DNA of 64,000 bases from Microbacterium sp. 4R-513 (GCF_011046485.1 NZ_CP049256.1:2046001-2110000); one strand, 5' to 3'; shown: positions 7,803 to 17,665, counted from the stretch's first letter. The notes: a model not told the origin generated them from the letters alone. Translations and numbers: made by a program.

Positions 7803-9046
7803 TCAGGCGCCGGCGCGCACGAGCTCGAAGAGGTCGACCGGGCCGACCTGCCCGCCTTTCAGCAGCAGCTCCAGGCCGTCTACGACCGGATCCGAGGCGT
7901 GGCTGCGCAGCAGCACGACGTTCGCCACGGGGTTCGCGGCGATCGACAGCGACTCGATGCCGAGGAGGCGTGTCACCCGGCTCGACGTGTCTCCGCCGCA
8001 CACGATGACGCGTCGCGTCGCTCCCGCGCGCACCGCCGCTTCGATGACGGATGCCGCGGCATCCGCGATCCGCTCCAGAGCCCCTGCCGGCCCGGACAGG
8101 TCCGCGTCGTCCGAGGTCAGCGCGACGCTCCGCCCCGCGCGCAGGGCGGCGACGACTTCCGACGCCTGATCGGCGTCGTCGAGCCGGAGGGGTTCGACCA
8201 GCCAGCCCGCCTGGGCTGCGGCATCCGCCTGCCGACGGGTCTGCGGGGACCGGCTGCCCGAGACAGCGAGAACCGGCCCGGACGCGTCGCCCCTGAGCGG
8301 CAGCTCGACCCTCCCGGAGCCCGTCGCCGCGGCGAGCCCGCGGCTCAGCCCCCCGATCCGATCGCGAAGACCGGCGCCACCGCTGCGACGGCACGGCCGA
8401 CGATCTCGACGTGCTCATCGGTGAGCGCGTCGAGGACGAGGGCCGCGGCATCCGTTCCCTCGATCACGGACGCGAGGTCGTCGTCGTCGTACGCGACCGA
8501 GTGCACCGAGCCGATCGGCAGCGTCGTCTGCAGGGCGAAATGCGCTGCGAGGTCGGCCTCGCGCATCGGCGTCGACGGATGGTTCGACATGGTCGGCTGC
8601 CGATCGAGCCGGTAGACGGTGTCGCCCTCGCGCGCGAAGTGCTGGCCGAACACCGTGTAGCGCCCGAAGTCGGGCTGCGCGAAGAGCATCGGCACGGCTC
8701 GCGTGCCGAACGAGGAGCGCGCGATCTCGATGACGCGCCCGATCGATCCGATCGTCGGCGACGAATCGGCCGTCGAGCACGCCTTGTACTGCACGACGCC
8801 GGTGCCGAGGTCGCGCAGAGCCCCGAAGACGGGGGTCAGTTCGGCCTCGAGCGACGGGGTCGACAGCGACCGCGCGATCCCTGCGATGCCGACGACGTCG
8901 ACCTCGTCGGCCGCGGCGCGCAGCACCCCCTCGGCGGGAAGCCCCGTGAAAAGCCGTCCGGCGAGCCCGTAGCGCGCGAATTGCAGCAGCACATCGACGC
9001 TGCCGGTGAAGTCGTCGCCGTAGAAGGCGACGGCGGCTCTAGCCAC
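7803..9046 (-). CDS. oiaK: DUF1537 (OtnK/OiaK-type) sugar-acid kinase, probable 3-oxo-isoapionate 4-kinase, apparent frameshift
   Basis: Four-carbon acid sugar kinase family. The N-terminal half begins with YGDDFTGSVDVLLQF, the DUF1537 substrate-binding signature, and contains VQYKACSTADSSPTIGSIG. The C-terminal nucleotide-binding half has VCGGDTSSRV and ANPVANVVLL. Both halves are intact but in different frames; adding one G to the G6 run at 8349-8354 (complement) gives 414 residues, the normal family length. The start is a GTG that overlaps the RuBisCO-like gene by 8 bp. In the known D-apionate pathways a DUF1537 kinase (OiaK) phosphorylates 3-oxo-isoapionate just before an RLP acts. That pairing is seen here; 3-oxo-tetronate kinase is the alternative. 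Confidence 0.7.
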
Positions 9047-10301
9047 CGGCGGGCTCCCGCACGGGTCCGAACGTCTCCACGGCACGCCGCAGGGCGGGCG
9101 AGGCGGAGAGCGCGCTCGACACGGGCTCGCCGCGCAGCGCCGAGTCCCATGCGGCGCGCATGCTCTCGACTCCGGCCGCCGAGCCGTCGGGATGACCGTG
9201 GATGCCGCCGCCCGCCAGGACCAGGAGGTCGGCCGTGCCGACGGCGGCGTAGGTCGCGTGCGCGAGCCCCGCCCACTGCCCCGACGACAGCACGGGGACG
9301 GTCGGCGTGAGGTCGAGCAGAGGGGCGCGGACTGCGGCGATCGAGTCGAGGACCTCGGCATCCGATTCGTAGAACTTGTTCGAGATGCCGTTCGTGTGAA
9401 GGTGGTCGGCGCCGCTGAGGCGGGCGAGCTGCTGCCACGCTCGGAAGCCGATTCCCACCTGCTCCGAGCGGCTGAGGGCGCCGAAGCCGGCGCGGTGTCC
9501 GTGGATGGGCACTTGCGTGCGACGCGAGAGATACTCGAGCCCGGCGAGCCCGACGTTAGGGATGACGACCATGACGCACGTGCCGCCCGCCTCGACGACG
9601 AGGTCGTGGTTGGCCTCGAGCCGGTCGATGTCGTCGGTGATGTTGAACGCGTACATGGGCTTCACACCGGTGCGGTCGGCGTGGCGCTCGAGCACGGGCA
9701 TGACGGCGCGGACGCGCTGGGCGAGCGGCGCGGACGGGCCGTTGCCCTGCAGCTCGTCGTCCTTGATGAAGTCGACGCCCGCCTCCGCGAGCTCGCCGAC
9801 GAGCGCCGCCAGGTCGTCCGGTGAGAGGCCGATCGACGGCTTGACGATCGTCCCGATCATGGGGCCGTCGGGGCGGCTCATGAGCGCTCGCGTCCCCGCG
9901 ACTCCGAAACGTGGGCCGCGGTACCGCTCGCCGAAGGCGGGAGGAAGCGAGAGGTCGACGAGCTTGACGGCGGCGAACTCCTTCAGCTCGAAGAGGTTGC
10001 CCGCGACCGCGGCGAGGAGGTTGGGAAGCGACGGACCGAAGTTGCCGAGCGGGAAGCGCAGAGTGAGCCGGGCGCGGCGGCGGTGGCCGGCGCCCACGGT
10101 GCCGGGAAGCGGCGACGCCCCGACCAGGGGCGCCTCGTCGACCGACTCCACCTGCGCCGCGAAACGTGCGCGGAGGTCGTCGGTCTCGCGCTCCACGCGC
10201 ACGAACGTGCCCGTCGACTGCTCGCCGACGAGCACCTCCGCGGCGCGCTCGATCGGCATGGCCGTCTCGACGACGTACGTCGCCCGCACGAACGCGTCCA
10301 T
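9039..10301 (-). CDS. oiaC: RuBisCO-like protein, probable 3-oxo-isoapionate-4-phosphate decarboxylase (OiaC type)
   Basis: 420-residue RuBisCO large-chain superfamily member. Visible active-site elements: GTIVKPSIGL (Lys near 152), the metal-binding DFIKDDE loop (near 175-182), GHRAGFG (His near 265), HTNGISNKF (near 310) and the phosphate loop GGGIHGHPDGSAAG (near 363). The Lys-Asp-Asp-Glu metal site is retained. RLPs do not fix CO2 in such contexts. The adjacent DUF1537 kinase, and the apnL- and apnO-like genes in the other operon, point to D-apionate catabolism. The TIM-like and RpiB-like tetrulose phosphate isomerases nearby favour the decarboxylase (product L-erythrulose 1-phosphate) over the OiaX hydrolase type. 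Family call is firm; the reaction is inference. Confidence 0.75.
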   Translation of the reverse strand: MDAFVRATYVVETAMPIERAAEVLVGEQSTGTFVRVERETDDLRARFAAQVESVDEAPLVGASPLPGTVGAGHRRRARLTLRFPLGNFGPSLPNLLAAVAGNLFELKEFAAVKLVDLSLPPAFGERYRGPRFGVAGTRALMSRPDGPMIGTIVKPSIGLSPDDLAALVGELAEAGVDFIKDDELQGNGPSAPLAQRVRAVMPVLERHADRTGVKPMYAFNITDDIDRLEANHDLVVEAGGTCVMVVIPNVGLAGLEYLSRRTQVPIHGHRAGFGALSRSEQVGIGFRAWQQLARLSGADHLHTNGISNKFYESDAEVLDSIAAVRAPLLDLTPTVPVLSSGQWAGLAHATYAAVGTADLLVLAGGGIHGHPDGSAAGVESMRAAWDSALRGEPVSSALSASPALRRAVETFGPVREPAGG

Positions 10302-12337
10302 CACCAGACCAGCGGGAGCCACACGGACATCTCGGAGGATCCGCGATTGCCCCAGGCGAAGTACGGGATGAGCCGTGCCTCGATCGAGCCGAGCTCCGCC
10401 GCACCGACCTCGGCGTACAGCTCGTCCGAGTTCTCCAAGGGAAGCACCGCGAAGTCGCCCGCGAGCTCCACGAGCCCGTACCCGTCGACGTCGGACTTGC
10501 GGGGTTCCAGGGGCGCCCCGCGCCGCAGCGCCACCTGCTCGAGCGCCACGCCTCCCGGCAGATCGGCGCTCTCGAGGCAGTAGACGACGGGTCCGCGCTG
10601 CACGGCCACCTGTCCCGTGAGCTCTTCGGCGAGGCGATGGCCGCGCAGCACCCGCACCGGCATCGGGAGCGTCAGCACGACGACGTCGCCGACCTCCCAC
10701 GTGCGATCCACTCGCGCGTAGGTGCCAGGCGCCGGGGCCGGCAACGCGTTGCCGTTGACCTCGAGTGCCGCCTCGGCCGCCCAGCCCGGCACCCGGAGGT
10801 GCAGCGGCATCCCTCCGTCCACGGCTTCGGTGACGGTGAAGGCGATGCGCCCGTCCCACGGATAGTCGCTGTCCTCCCGCAAGGCGAGCACCCGTCCGTC
10901 GGCGTCGAATCGCAGCTCGCTGCCGCCGTACTGATGGACGAAGAGTCCGTCCGGTGATACGGACGCCGCCCGCTCGTGGAATCGCGCGAGCGTCCGGGCG
11001 AGGTTGGGCGGACAGCAGTAGCAGCTCAGATACCGCTCGCGGAGGCGCTCGTCCGACGGGGGAGGGGGCGGGACGGGGTGGAGCCCGGTGTCGCCCGGAC
11101 GGCGCAGCGGGAACGGCAGGTCGCGCACCTGACGCAGGGCGTTCGTGTAGAAGTAGTCGGTGCCCGCGAGCGAGACTCCGGCGAGCAGCGTGTTGAAGGC
11201 GATGCGCTCGATGACATCGGCGTACTTGGCGTCACCGGTGAGCGACAGCATCCGTTCGCTCCACAGGATCATGCCGATGTTCGCGCAGGTCTCGCTGTGG
11301 GCCGTCGTGTGGGGCAGCTGGTACGCGCGTCCGTAGGCCTGATGAACGCGGCTGATCTGCTCCTGCCAGGGCGAGCCGTCGGGAGAGGCGCCGTCGTACA
11401 GCGCGCCGCAGCCGCCCGTGACATAGAGCTTCGTGTCGACGACGTCGTCCCAGAGGTTCTCGAGCACGGCCTGCAGCCCGGTGTCTCCCGTCTCGCTGAC
11501 GAGGTCGGCGAGGCCCGCGTAGAGGTAGTTGGCGCGCACGGCGTGACCGGCAACGACCTTCTGCTCGCGCACGGGGAGGCGGTCCTGGTTGTCGTCCCCG
11601 CCCTCGAAGTCGTCCCGCACCCGCAGGAATGCCTCGGCGAGCCGCAGGTACTGCTCGTCGCCCGTCGCGCGGTAGAGGTCGATGACCGCCATGTAGTGCG
11701 ACGGGCAGATGGCACTGCGGGCGAGTTCGAGCGGCTTGTTCGTGGCGAGGTCTTCGAGGAAGGATGCCGCGCGCTCGGCGACCTCGAGGAGGGTCCTAGA
11801 CCCGGTCACCTCGTAGTGCCGCACCCCGGCCGTGATGAGGTGGCCGAGGTTGTAGGTCTCGAAGTTGAAGCGGTCGGCGAGGGCGATCGCATCCTCGTGG
11901 TTGCGCGACGAGATGATCGTCGGCGTGTGGAGGTACCCGTCCTCTCTCTGCACCGACGCGAGAAGCTGGGCGACCTCTTCGACGGCCTCGGCCAGCCAGG
12001 GCTCCGGGTCCGTCTCGAGCTGCGCGATCGCTGCCTCCAGCCACTTGTAGAAGTCGCCGTCCATGAACGGGGGGCCCTGGTGCTCACCCTCTTCGAGGCC
12101 CGCCGCGATGCGGAAGTTCGTGAGCCCTGGGCTGACGGCCGGGTCGCTGAGCGCGCGCCACATATCGGGCACCGTCGTGGTGCGGGTGCGCGCGTGGATG
12201 TCGCCCCAGAACCCGCTCGTCCACCGGGCGCCCTCGGCCCCGAGGGCGGTCAGCCGCGCTCCCGGCGTCGCCGAGCGATGGGCCGCACCCGCCGATCCCG
12301 CAGACGGTCGGACCGCTGCACCTGCGCCGGCGCTCAT
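10301..12337 (-). CDS. GH127 family glycosidase (beta-L-arabinofuranosidase-like), cytosolic
   Basis: 678 residues, (alpha/alpha)6 barrel plus beta domains, with no signal peptide. The zinc-linked GH127 active site is visible: HSETCANIG near 345 (Glu-x-Cys) and CYCCPPN near 436 (Cys-Cys pair), matching the Glu/three-Cys site of HypBA1. It removes beta-L-arabinofuranose or related sugars from imported oligosaccharides. Some GH127 members act on aceric acid in rhamnogalacturonan II, so the substrate is open. ATGA overlap with the upstream racemase-like gene and TGATG overlap with the RLP gene show tight coupling. A short Pro-rich insert (VPPPPPS) lies near 420. Confidence 0.9.
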   Translation of the reverse strand: MSAGAGAAVRPSAGSAGAAHRSATPGARLTALGAEGARWTSGFWGDIHARTRTTTVPDMWRALSDPAVSPGLTNFRIAAGLEEGEHQGPPFMDGDFYKWLEAAIAQLETDPEPWLAEAVEEVAQLLASVQREDGYLHTPTIISSRNHEDAIALADRFNFETYNLGHLITAGVRHYEVTGSRTLLEVAERAASFLEDLATNKPLELARSAICPSHYMAVIDLYRATGDEQYLRLAEAFLRVRDDFEGGDDNQDRLPVREQKVVAGHAVRANYLYAGLADLVSETGDTGLQAVLENLWDDVVDTKLYVTGGCGALYDGASPDGSPWQEQISRVHQAYGRAYQLPHTTAHSETCANIGMILWSERMLSLTGDAKYADVIERIAFNTLLAGVSLAGTDYFYTNALRQVRDLPFPLRRPGDTGLHPVPPPPPSDERLRERYLSCYCCPPNLARTLARFHERAASVSPDGLFVHQYGGSELRFDADGRVLALREDSDYPWDGRIAFTVTEAVDGGMPLHLRVPGWAAEAALEVNGNALPAPAPGTYARVDRTWEVGDVVVLTLPMPVRVLRGHRLAEELTGQVAVQRGPVVYCLESADLPGGVALEQVALRRGAPLEPRKSDVDGYGLVELAGDFAVLPLENSDELYAEVGAAELGSIEARLIPYFAWGNRGSSEMSVWLPLVW

Positions 12338-12999
12338 CGCCCGCGCTCCCCGGCCCCGATCGTCGCGGCGAGCCGCTCGATCCCCGGCCCGACGCTCGTG
12401 AGCACCGGCACGCCGACCTCGACGGCTTCCGCGGCCGACGCCATCGAAGCCTGGGCGAGCACGACGACGTCTGCGCCTCCGGCCAGCCGCTCGATCGCCG
12501 CGGCTACCAGTCGGTCGTGCTCGGCGCGATCGCCGGACGACACGGCGGCGAACGCGCCGTCGACGACCTCTGACCTGATCGACGGCGCACGGCCCGCGAG
12601 CGCGGCTCGCTCTTCGAGCAGCCCCACCGTGGGGCGGAGGGTCGTGGGCAGGGTGGCGATCACGGCGATGCGGTCGCCGGCGGAGACCGCGGCATCCGCC
12701 ATAGCCTCATCGATCCGCAGGACGGGGATGCCGACCTCGGCGCCGATGGGAGCGGCGAGCTCCGAGATCGACGAGCACGTCAGCATGACGACGTCGGCGC
12801 CCGCGGCCTTCGCCGCATGGACGAGGTCGGTGATGCGGCCGGGAACGGAAGCCGCACGATCGGGATCGCCGAGGTCGGCGACGATCCGGTCGTCGAGGTA
12901 GTTCACGAACGTCGCGTCGGGCAGGGCCGCTCGCGCCCTGTCTCCGACCGGACCGATGTTGACGGCCCCCGTGTGCAGAAAAGCGATGCGTGTGCTCAT
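12334..12999 (-). CDS. Asp/Glu racemase-fold protein with only one active-site cysteine
   Basis: 221 residues of the aspartate/glutamate/hydantoin racemase superfamily. The first catalytic region is MLTCSSIS (Cys near 74). The second region, normally GCT-like, reads VVLAQASMASA (near 176) and lacks the Cys, so a two-base racemase mechanism is unlikely. Known one-Cys relatives act as decarboxylases or isomerases. It overlaps both neighbours by ATGA and so belongs to the GH78-GH127-RLP-kinase operon. A role in converting a branched sugar acid intermediate is possible but unproven. Confidence 0.7.
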   Translation of the reverse strand: MSTRIAFLHTGAVNIGPVGDRARAALPDATFVNYLDDRIVADLGDPDRAASVPGRITDLVHAAKAAGADVVMLTCSSISELAAPIGAEVGIPVLRIDEAMADAAVSAGDRIAVIATLPTTLRPTVGLLEERAALAGRAPSIRSEVVDGAFAAVSSGDRAEHDRLVAAAIERLAGGADVVVLAQASMASAAEAVEVGVPVLTSVGPGIERLAATIGAGERGR

Positions 13000-15603
13000 G
13001 CGATCTCCTCCAGAACCGTCATCGAGACGGTGCGCTCGTGGGTGCCGTGGCCCAGCACCTCGACATCCTCGCCCTCGAGGTCGAGGATTCCCTCGGCGCC
13101 GACGGGAACGACCACCGTGACGTGCAGCCCGGCGTCGTCGAGGCGCCACTCGATCGATGTCTCACCGTACGGGGTGATGTGGCGCGCGCTCGCCGATGTG
13201 AGCCCTCCCCCGGCCTCGGCGCGAACCGGATGCGGCGGTAGCCCGGCGCGTCCGGGGCGAGTCCCGCGACGACCCGGTGGAGCCAGTCGGCCACCGCGCC
13301 CAGGGCGTAGTGATTGAACGACGTCATCGATCCGGGGTTGACCGTGCCGTCGGGGAGCATCGAGTCCCACCGCTCCCACACGGTCGTCGCACCCATCCGC
13401 ACCTGGTACAGCCACGACGGGCACTCCTCCTCGAGCAGGAGGTCGTAGGCCGTCTCGAGGCGGCCGTGCGCGCTCAGCGCGTCCGCGAGCACCGGAGTGC
13501 CGACGAACCCGGTCGCGATGCGATTGCCCGCGCCTCGCACGAGCTCCGCGAGGCGCTCGGCCGCGGCATCCCGGAGCGACGGGGGAGAAGTTCGAATCGC
13601 AGCGCGATAGCGTAGGCGGTCTGCGCGTCGGAGGCCATACGGCCGTCATCGTCGACGTAGCGTGCGACGAACGCTGAGCGGACCTCGCCGGCGAGCGTCG
13701 CGTAGTGCGCTGCCATCGCGGTCTCGCCGAGGGCATCGGCCATGCGGGAGACGAGCTCCGCGGAAAGTGCGAAGTAGGCCGTCGCGACGAGGTAGCGGTC
13801 GGTGCGGCCGTCGGCCGGGTCCTGCGGCGGCGCGGCGGGGTCGAGCCAGTCGCCCAGCTGATAGCCGGAGTCCCACAGGCGCGAGGGTCCGGCGATGTCG
13901 GCCTGGAGATCCACCCACTTGCGGGCGCTCTCGAACTGCGCGCGCAGCACGCCGAGGTCGCCGAACCGCTCGTAGAGCGTCCAGGGCACGACGGTGGCCG
14001 CATCGCCCCACGCCGCGCCCGGGCGCTGCGGCGTCCACATCGTGTCGGCCGGGATGACGGGCACGAACCACGGCACCGTGCCGTCCGGCAGCTGCTCGGC
14101 CTCGAGGTCGCGTAGCCAGCCCGACAGCATGCCCGAGCAGTCGTAGAGGAAGGACGCGGTCGGTGCGAAGACCTGGATGTCGCCGGTCCACCCGAGCCGC
14201 TCGTCGCGCTGGGGGCAGTCGGTGGGGACGTCGACGAAGTTGCCGCGCATGCCCCACACGATGTTCTCGTGCAGGCGTCCGAGCAGCGGATCGGATGCCT
14301 CGAACCAGCCCGTCCGCTCGAGGTCGGAGTGGAGGACGCGGGCGACGAGCGCACCGTCCGCGACGGCGGCGTCGAGGTCGCCCGGCCATCCGTCCACCTC
14401 TGCGTAGCGGAAGCCGTGGAAGGTGAAGCGGGGCTCCCATTCCTCGCCCTGGGGCCGGCCCGCGAAGGTGTAGCGGTCGGTCGACTTCGCCTCGCGGAGC
14501 GGGCGGGTGTAGAGCTCGCCGTCCTGCAGGACCTCCGCGGTGCGCAGGGTAACGGTCGTGCCGGCCGCCGCCGATCCGCGCAGGCGCACGACGCCGACGA
14601 GGTTCTGCCCGAAGTCGAGGATGCGACGCCCCGACGGAGTGGTCAGCACCGCGACGGCATGCACGTCCTGTGTCACCCGGACGGGCGGCGCCGTCGGCGC
14701 GACGAGAGTGGCGGGATCGCGGCGGCGCAGCTGCACGCGGCCCCACGCACTGTCGTCGAAGCCCGCGCGCGACCAGCCGGGCAGCTCCTCGCGGGCGTCG
14801 TAGTCCTCCCCGTCGTAGAGGCCCGACGCGAGGATCGGGCTCAGGGCTGCCTTCCAGGTCGTGTCTGTCGCCACGACCGTCCGCGTGCCGTCGTCGTATG
14901 TGAGCTCGAGCTGACCGAGGAAGGACAGGTCGTCTCCCGAGAGGTTGCGGAAGCCGCCCCGCCAGCCGAGCCTGCCGCGATACCAGCCGTCGCCGAGCCA
15001 GGCGCCGATCGCGTTGTCGCCTGTCTCGAGAAGGTCGGTGACGTCGTAGGTGTAGTACCGCAGCCGCTCGCGATAGACGGTCCAGCCGGGGGAGAGCACG
15101 TCGTCGCCGACACGCCGACCGTTGATCTCGGCCTGGTACACGCCGTGCGCCGTCGCGTAGAGGCGCGCGCGGACGAGGCCGGGGCGCACCGAGAACTCCG
15201 TCCGCACGAGCGACGGTCGACGGCGGTCGGAGTGCGGGTTCTCGTTCCAGACCGCGCCGATCGGCCCGGCAGCCCAGTCGCCGGGAGCGAGGAGGCCCGC
15301 TTCCACCGTCGTCCAGCCGCCGGGCTGCGACCACGACCCGTCATCGCCGCGTACGCTCACGCGCACGTCGACGATGGTGCGCGACTCGAGCGGCTCGACC
15401 GGCCAGGGAACGAGCACCTGGTCCGATCCCTCGATGTCCACGACGACGGATGCCTCGTCCCGCCGCACCTCGACCCGGTAGCCGGTCTGCGCCCAGCCCT
15501 CGGGCGCAGAGGTGATGGTCCACGACAGGCGCGGACGCGACTCGCCGATCCCCCGCGGCTCGCGGTGATGCTCGACTCGGGGTGCGGACACGGTGACCGT
15601 CAT
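12996..15603 (-). CDS. GH78 alpha-L-rhamnosidase, cytosolic, two apparent homopolymer frameshifts
   Basis: First gene of the operon. N-terminal beta domains with WAAGPIGAVWNEN and an LSPGWTVYRERLRYYTYDV segment are followed by the (alpha/alpha)6 GH78 catalytic domain with DCPQRDERLGWTGD near residue 460. The C-terminal part continues in two other frames. Adding one base at a C/G5 run at 13581-13585 and one at 13207-13211 joins FELLPP to SLRDAAAERL and FAPRPGG to GLTSASARHITPYG, giving 869 residues, normal for GH78. There is no signal peptide, so it works on imported rhamnosides. The start follows a promoter flanked by two LacI-type operators. Confidence 0.85.
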
Positions 15604-15623
15604 TGGACACTCCAGGTTCGATT

Positions 15624-15690
15624 TCGAAACGTTTCATTTAGAACTATAGTCGAAGCGCAAAGACTGCGACAACGGTGTTGTGACGTTTCA
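15624..15690 (-). promoter_or_regulatory. Promoter of the GH78 operon with two LacI-type operators
   Basis: On the minus strand a -35 TTGTCG (15672-15667) and -10 TATAGT (15648-15643) are spaced by 18 bp. Just downstream of the -10 is GAAACGTTTC (15626-15635), a perfect 10-bp palindrome. Just upstream of the -35 is TGTGACGTTTCA (15679-15690). Operator centres are 54 bp apart, exactly as at the ABC transporter promoter, which points to the LacI protein encoded at 20202. Confidence 0.8.
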
Positions 15691-15743
15691 AAACACGACG
15701 CCGGCGCGCGAAGCGCGGTACGGTGGCGAACTCGGAGGCAGCC

Positions 15744-16574
15744 ATGATCATCGGTGTGACCGGCAGCGGCGGAAAGCTCGGACGAGCGACCGTCGCCGAG
15801 CTGCGCGAACGCGGGCACGACGTCATCGGCTTCGACCTCACGGGCCCCGCCGGACCGGGATTCGTCCGTGTCGACTTCACGGACTACGGCCAGACGCTCG
15901 ATGCCTTCCTCGGCGTCACGGCCCGGCACGACGGGCTCGACGCGCTCGTGCATCTCGCTGCCCTGCCGGTCAACGGTCTCGTGCCCGACGCGACGACGTT
16001 CGACAACAACGTCAGCGTCTCGTTCCACGTCCTCTTCGCGGCGCATCGCGCGGGCATCCGCAGGATCGTCTCGGCGTCGAGCATCACGGCGATGGGATTC
16101 CCCTTCGACGTGGCTCCGCCGGCCCTGCCCGTGGACGAGTCGTACACGCAGGCGAACAACACCTACGGCCTCGGAAAGGTCGTCGAGGAGGCGATGGCGG
16201 GCCAGCTCGTGTCGTGGCATCCCGAGACGTCGATCGCCGCGCTCCGCTTCACGAACGTCGTCGACGAGGCCGGGTACGACACCTTCGAGCGGGCGAGCGA
16301 CCCGGACTATCGCCGCGATCTTCTCGGCACGTGGATCGACGCGCGCGACGGCGCGCTCGCCGTCGCACTCGCCCTCGCGAACGCCCGGCCGGGCTTCGAG
16401 GTCTACAACGTCGCGGCGCCGGAGTCCGGCCTGTCGATCCCGTCGCGAGAGCTCGCCCAGCGCTGGTTCCCCGGCACCCCCGTCGCCGAGGACCTCGGCG
16501 AGTTCGAGTCGCTCGTCTCGACGCGCAAGCTGCGCGAGCAGCTCGGTTTCGTCGCGAGGCACGACTGGCGCTGA
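15744..16574 (+). CDS. NAD(P)-dependent extended SDR (uronate/sugar dehydrogenase-like)
   Basis: 276 residues. Rossmann motif GVTGSGGKLG (3-12), the HLAALP segment near 75, a Ser in SASSITAMG and the YxxxK dyad in NTYGLGKVVEE near 150. It is 30-40 percent similar by eye to the SDR at 45313. The start is ATG 15744 with GGAGG five bases upstream; a GTG at 15723 is in frame but lacks an RBS. It is divergent from the GH78 operon and shares its operator region, so it is probably co-regulated. A role in sugar or sugar-acid oxidation is inferred; uronate dehydrogenase-like SDRs look similar. Confidence 0.8.
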   Translation: MIIGVTGSGGKLGRATVAELRERGHDVIGFDLTGPAGPGFVRVDFTDYGQTLDAFLGVTARHDGLDALVHLAALPVNGLVPDATTFDNNVSVSFHVLFAAHRAGIRRIVSASSITAMGFPFDVAPPALPVDESYTQANNTYGLGKVVEEAMAGQLVSWHPETSIAALRFTNVVDEAGYDTFERASDPDYRRDLLGTWIDARDGALAVALALANARPGFEVYNVAAPESGLSIPSRELAQRWFPGTPVAEDLGEFESLVSTRKLREQLGFVARHDWR

Positions 16575-16613
16575 CCCGTCGGCGGCGCCGGGACGCGGCA
16601 TCCGTCGACTCCG

Positions 16614-16687
16614 CAGCGCAGGAGATCGCCAAAGCGCCGGACCGAGCCCCCCGATCCGATCCGACGCCGTGGCGATCTCCTGCGCTG
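16614..16687. terminator. Perfect 18-bp inverted repeat between convergent genes
   Basis: Arms CAGCGCAGGAGATCGCCA (16614-16631) and its exact complement (16670-16687) flank a 38-base GC-rich loop. Between the SDR (+) and the permease (-) this could be a bidirectional terminator, though it lacks U-tracts and may be a REP-type repeat. Confidence 0.6.
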
Positions 16688-16739
16688 TGGCGAGCGGGCG
16701 CTCAGCCGGCGCCTCCGCGCGGTGCCGCGGCATCCGTCG

Positions 16740-17654
16740 TCATCCCTTGACCGCGCCGGCCGCCAGGCCCTTCATGATGCGCTGGTTGAGGAACAGGTAG
16801 AGGATCAGGATGCCGAAGGTCGTGATGCAGATCGCGGCGAAGAGCGGGCCGTAGTTGATGGCGCCGTACTCTCCGGAGAAGTTCAGCAGGCCGACCTGGA
16901 TCGTGTTGAGGCTGCGCTTGCCGCCGAAGATCAGGGCGATCAGCAGGTCGTTCCAAATGAGGAAGAACTGCACGATGGCGACCGTGATGACGGCGTTGCG
17001 CATCATGGGGAACCCGATCGCGAAGAACGAACGGGTCATGGATGCTCCGTCGATCGTCGCCGCCTCGAAGATCTCGCGCGGGATGGCGCGGAAGTACGTG
17101 GCCATCATGAACACCGTCAGCGGGAGACCGGCCGCGGTGTAGATGAGGATCATCGGGAGGTACGAGTTGTTGATGCCGAGCTTGAAGAATGCGTTGAACA
17201 GCGGGAGCACGATCATCTGGCCGGGGATCATGATGCCGGCGAGGAACACCAGCAGAATCAGCCCGCGGCCCTTGAACACGAGGATCTCGAGCGCGTAGCC
17301 GGCGGCCGTTCCCAGGAGGACGATCAGCACGAGGGACGGGATCGTGACGATCAGCGAGTTCGAGATCGTCGTCGCGAGGTTCCCCGTCTCCCACGCGATG
17401 ACGTAGTTCTCCCAGTGCCACTCCTGCGGGAAGGCGTAGGACGGGTTGCTCAGGAAATCCGCGTTGGACTTCAGCGAGTTGATGACCATCCAGAACAGCG
17501 GATAGACCGTGACGATCAGCAGGAACGCGATCGTGATCCAGGTCGGGATGCGGCGCAGCCCGTGGAGGAAGGCCTGGCCCGGCGTGCGGGTGTGCGGCTC
17601 GAAGGCGCGCGGCGTGTGGACGGCGGTCGTCTCGGGATCGAGTGTCGTGGTCAT
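16740..17654 (-). CDS. Carbohydrate ABC transporter permease (MalG type)
   Basis: 304 residues with six predicted membrane helices. The EAA loop that contacts the ATPase reads EIFEAATIDGASMTRSFFAIGFP (near 195-217), the family signature. It ends LNQRIMKGLAAGAVKG, typical of MalG-type subunits. The start is ATG 17654, with 11 bp separating it from the first permease. It works with the permease at 17666 and the lipoprotein at 18640. No ATPase gene is present, so a shared MsmK/MsiK-type ATPase elsewhere is expected. Confidence 0.95.
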   Translation of the reverse strand: MTTTLDPETTAVHTPRAFEPHTRTPGQAFLHGLRRIPTWITIAFLLIVTVYPLFWMVINSLKSNADFLSNPSYAFPQEWHWENYVIAWETGNLATTISNSLIVTIPSLVLIVLLGTAAGYALEILVFKGRGLILLVFLAGIMIPGQMIVLPLFNAFFKLGINNSYLPMILIYTAAGLPLTVFMMATYFRAIPREIFEAATIDGASMTRSFFAIGFPMMRNAVITVAIVQFFLIWNDLLIALIFGGKRSLNTIQVGLLNFSGEYGAINYGPLFAAICITTFGILILYLFLNQRIMKGLAAGAVKG

Positions 17655-17665
17655 GGTCGGCGCTC

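Noticed and set aside
9039..10301. True RuBisCO or methionine-salvage RLP (MtnW)
   Set aside because: No phosphoribulokinase or methionine-salvage genes are near, and the DUF1537 kinase partner points to sugar-acid catabolism.
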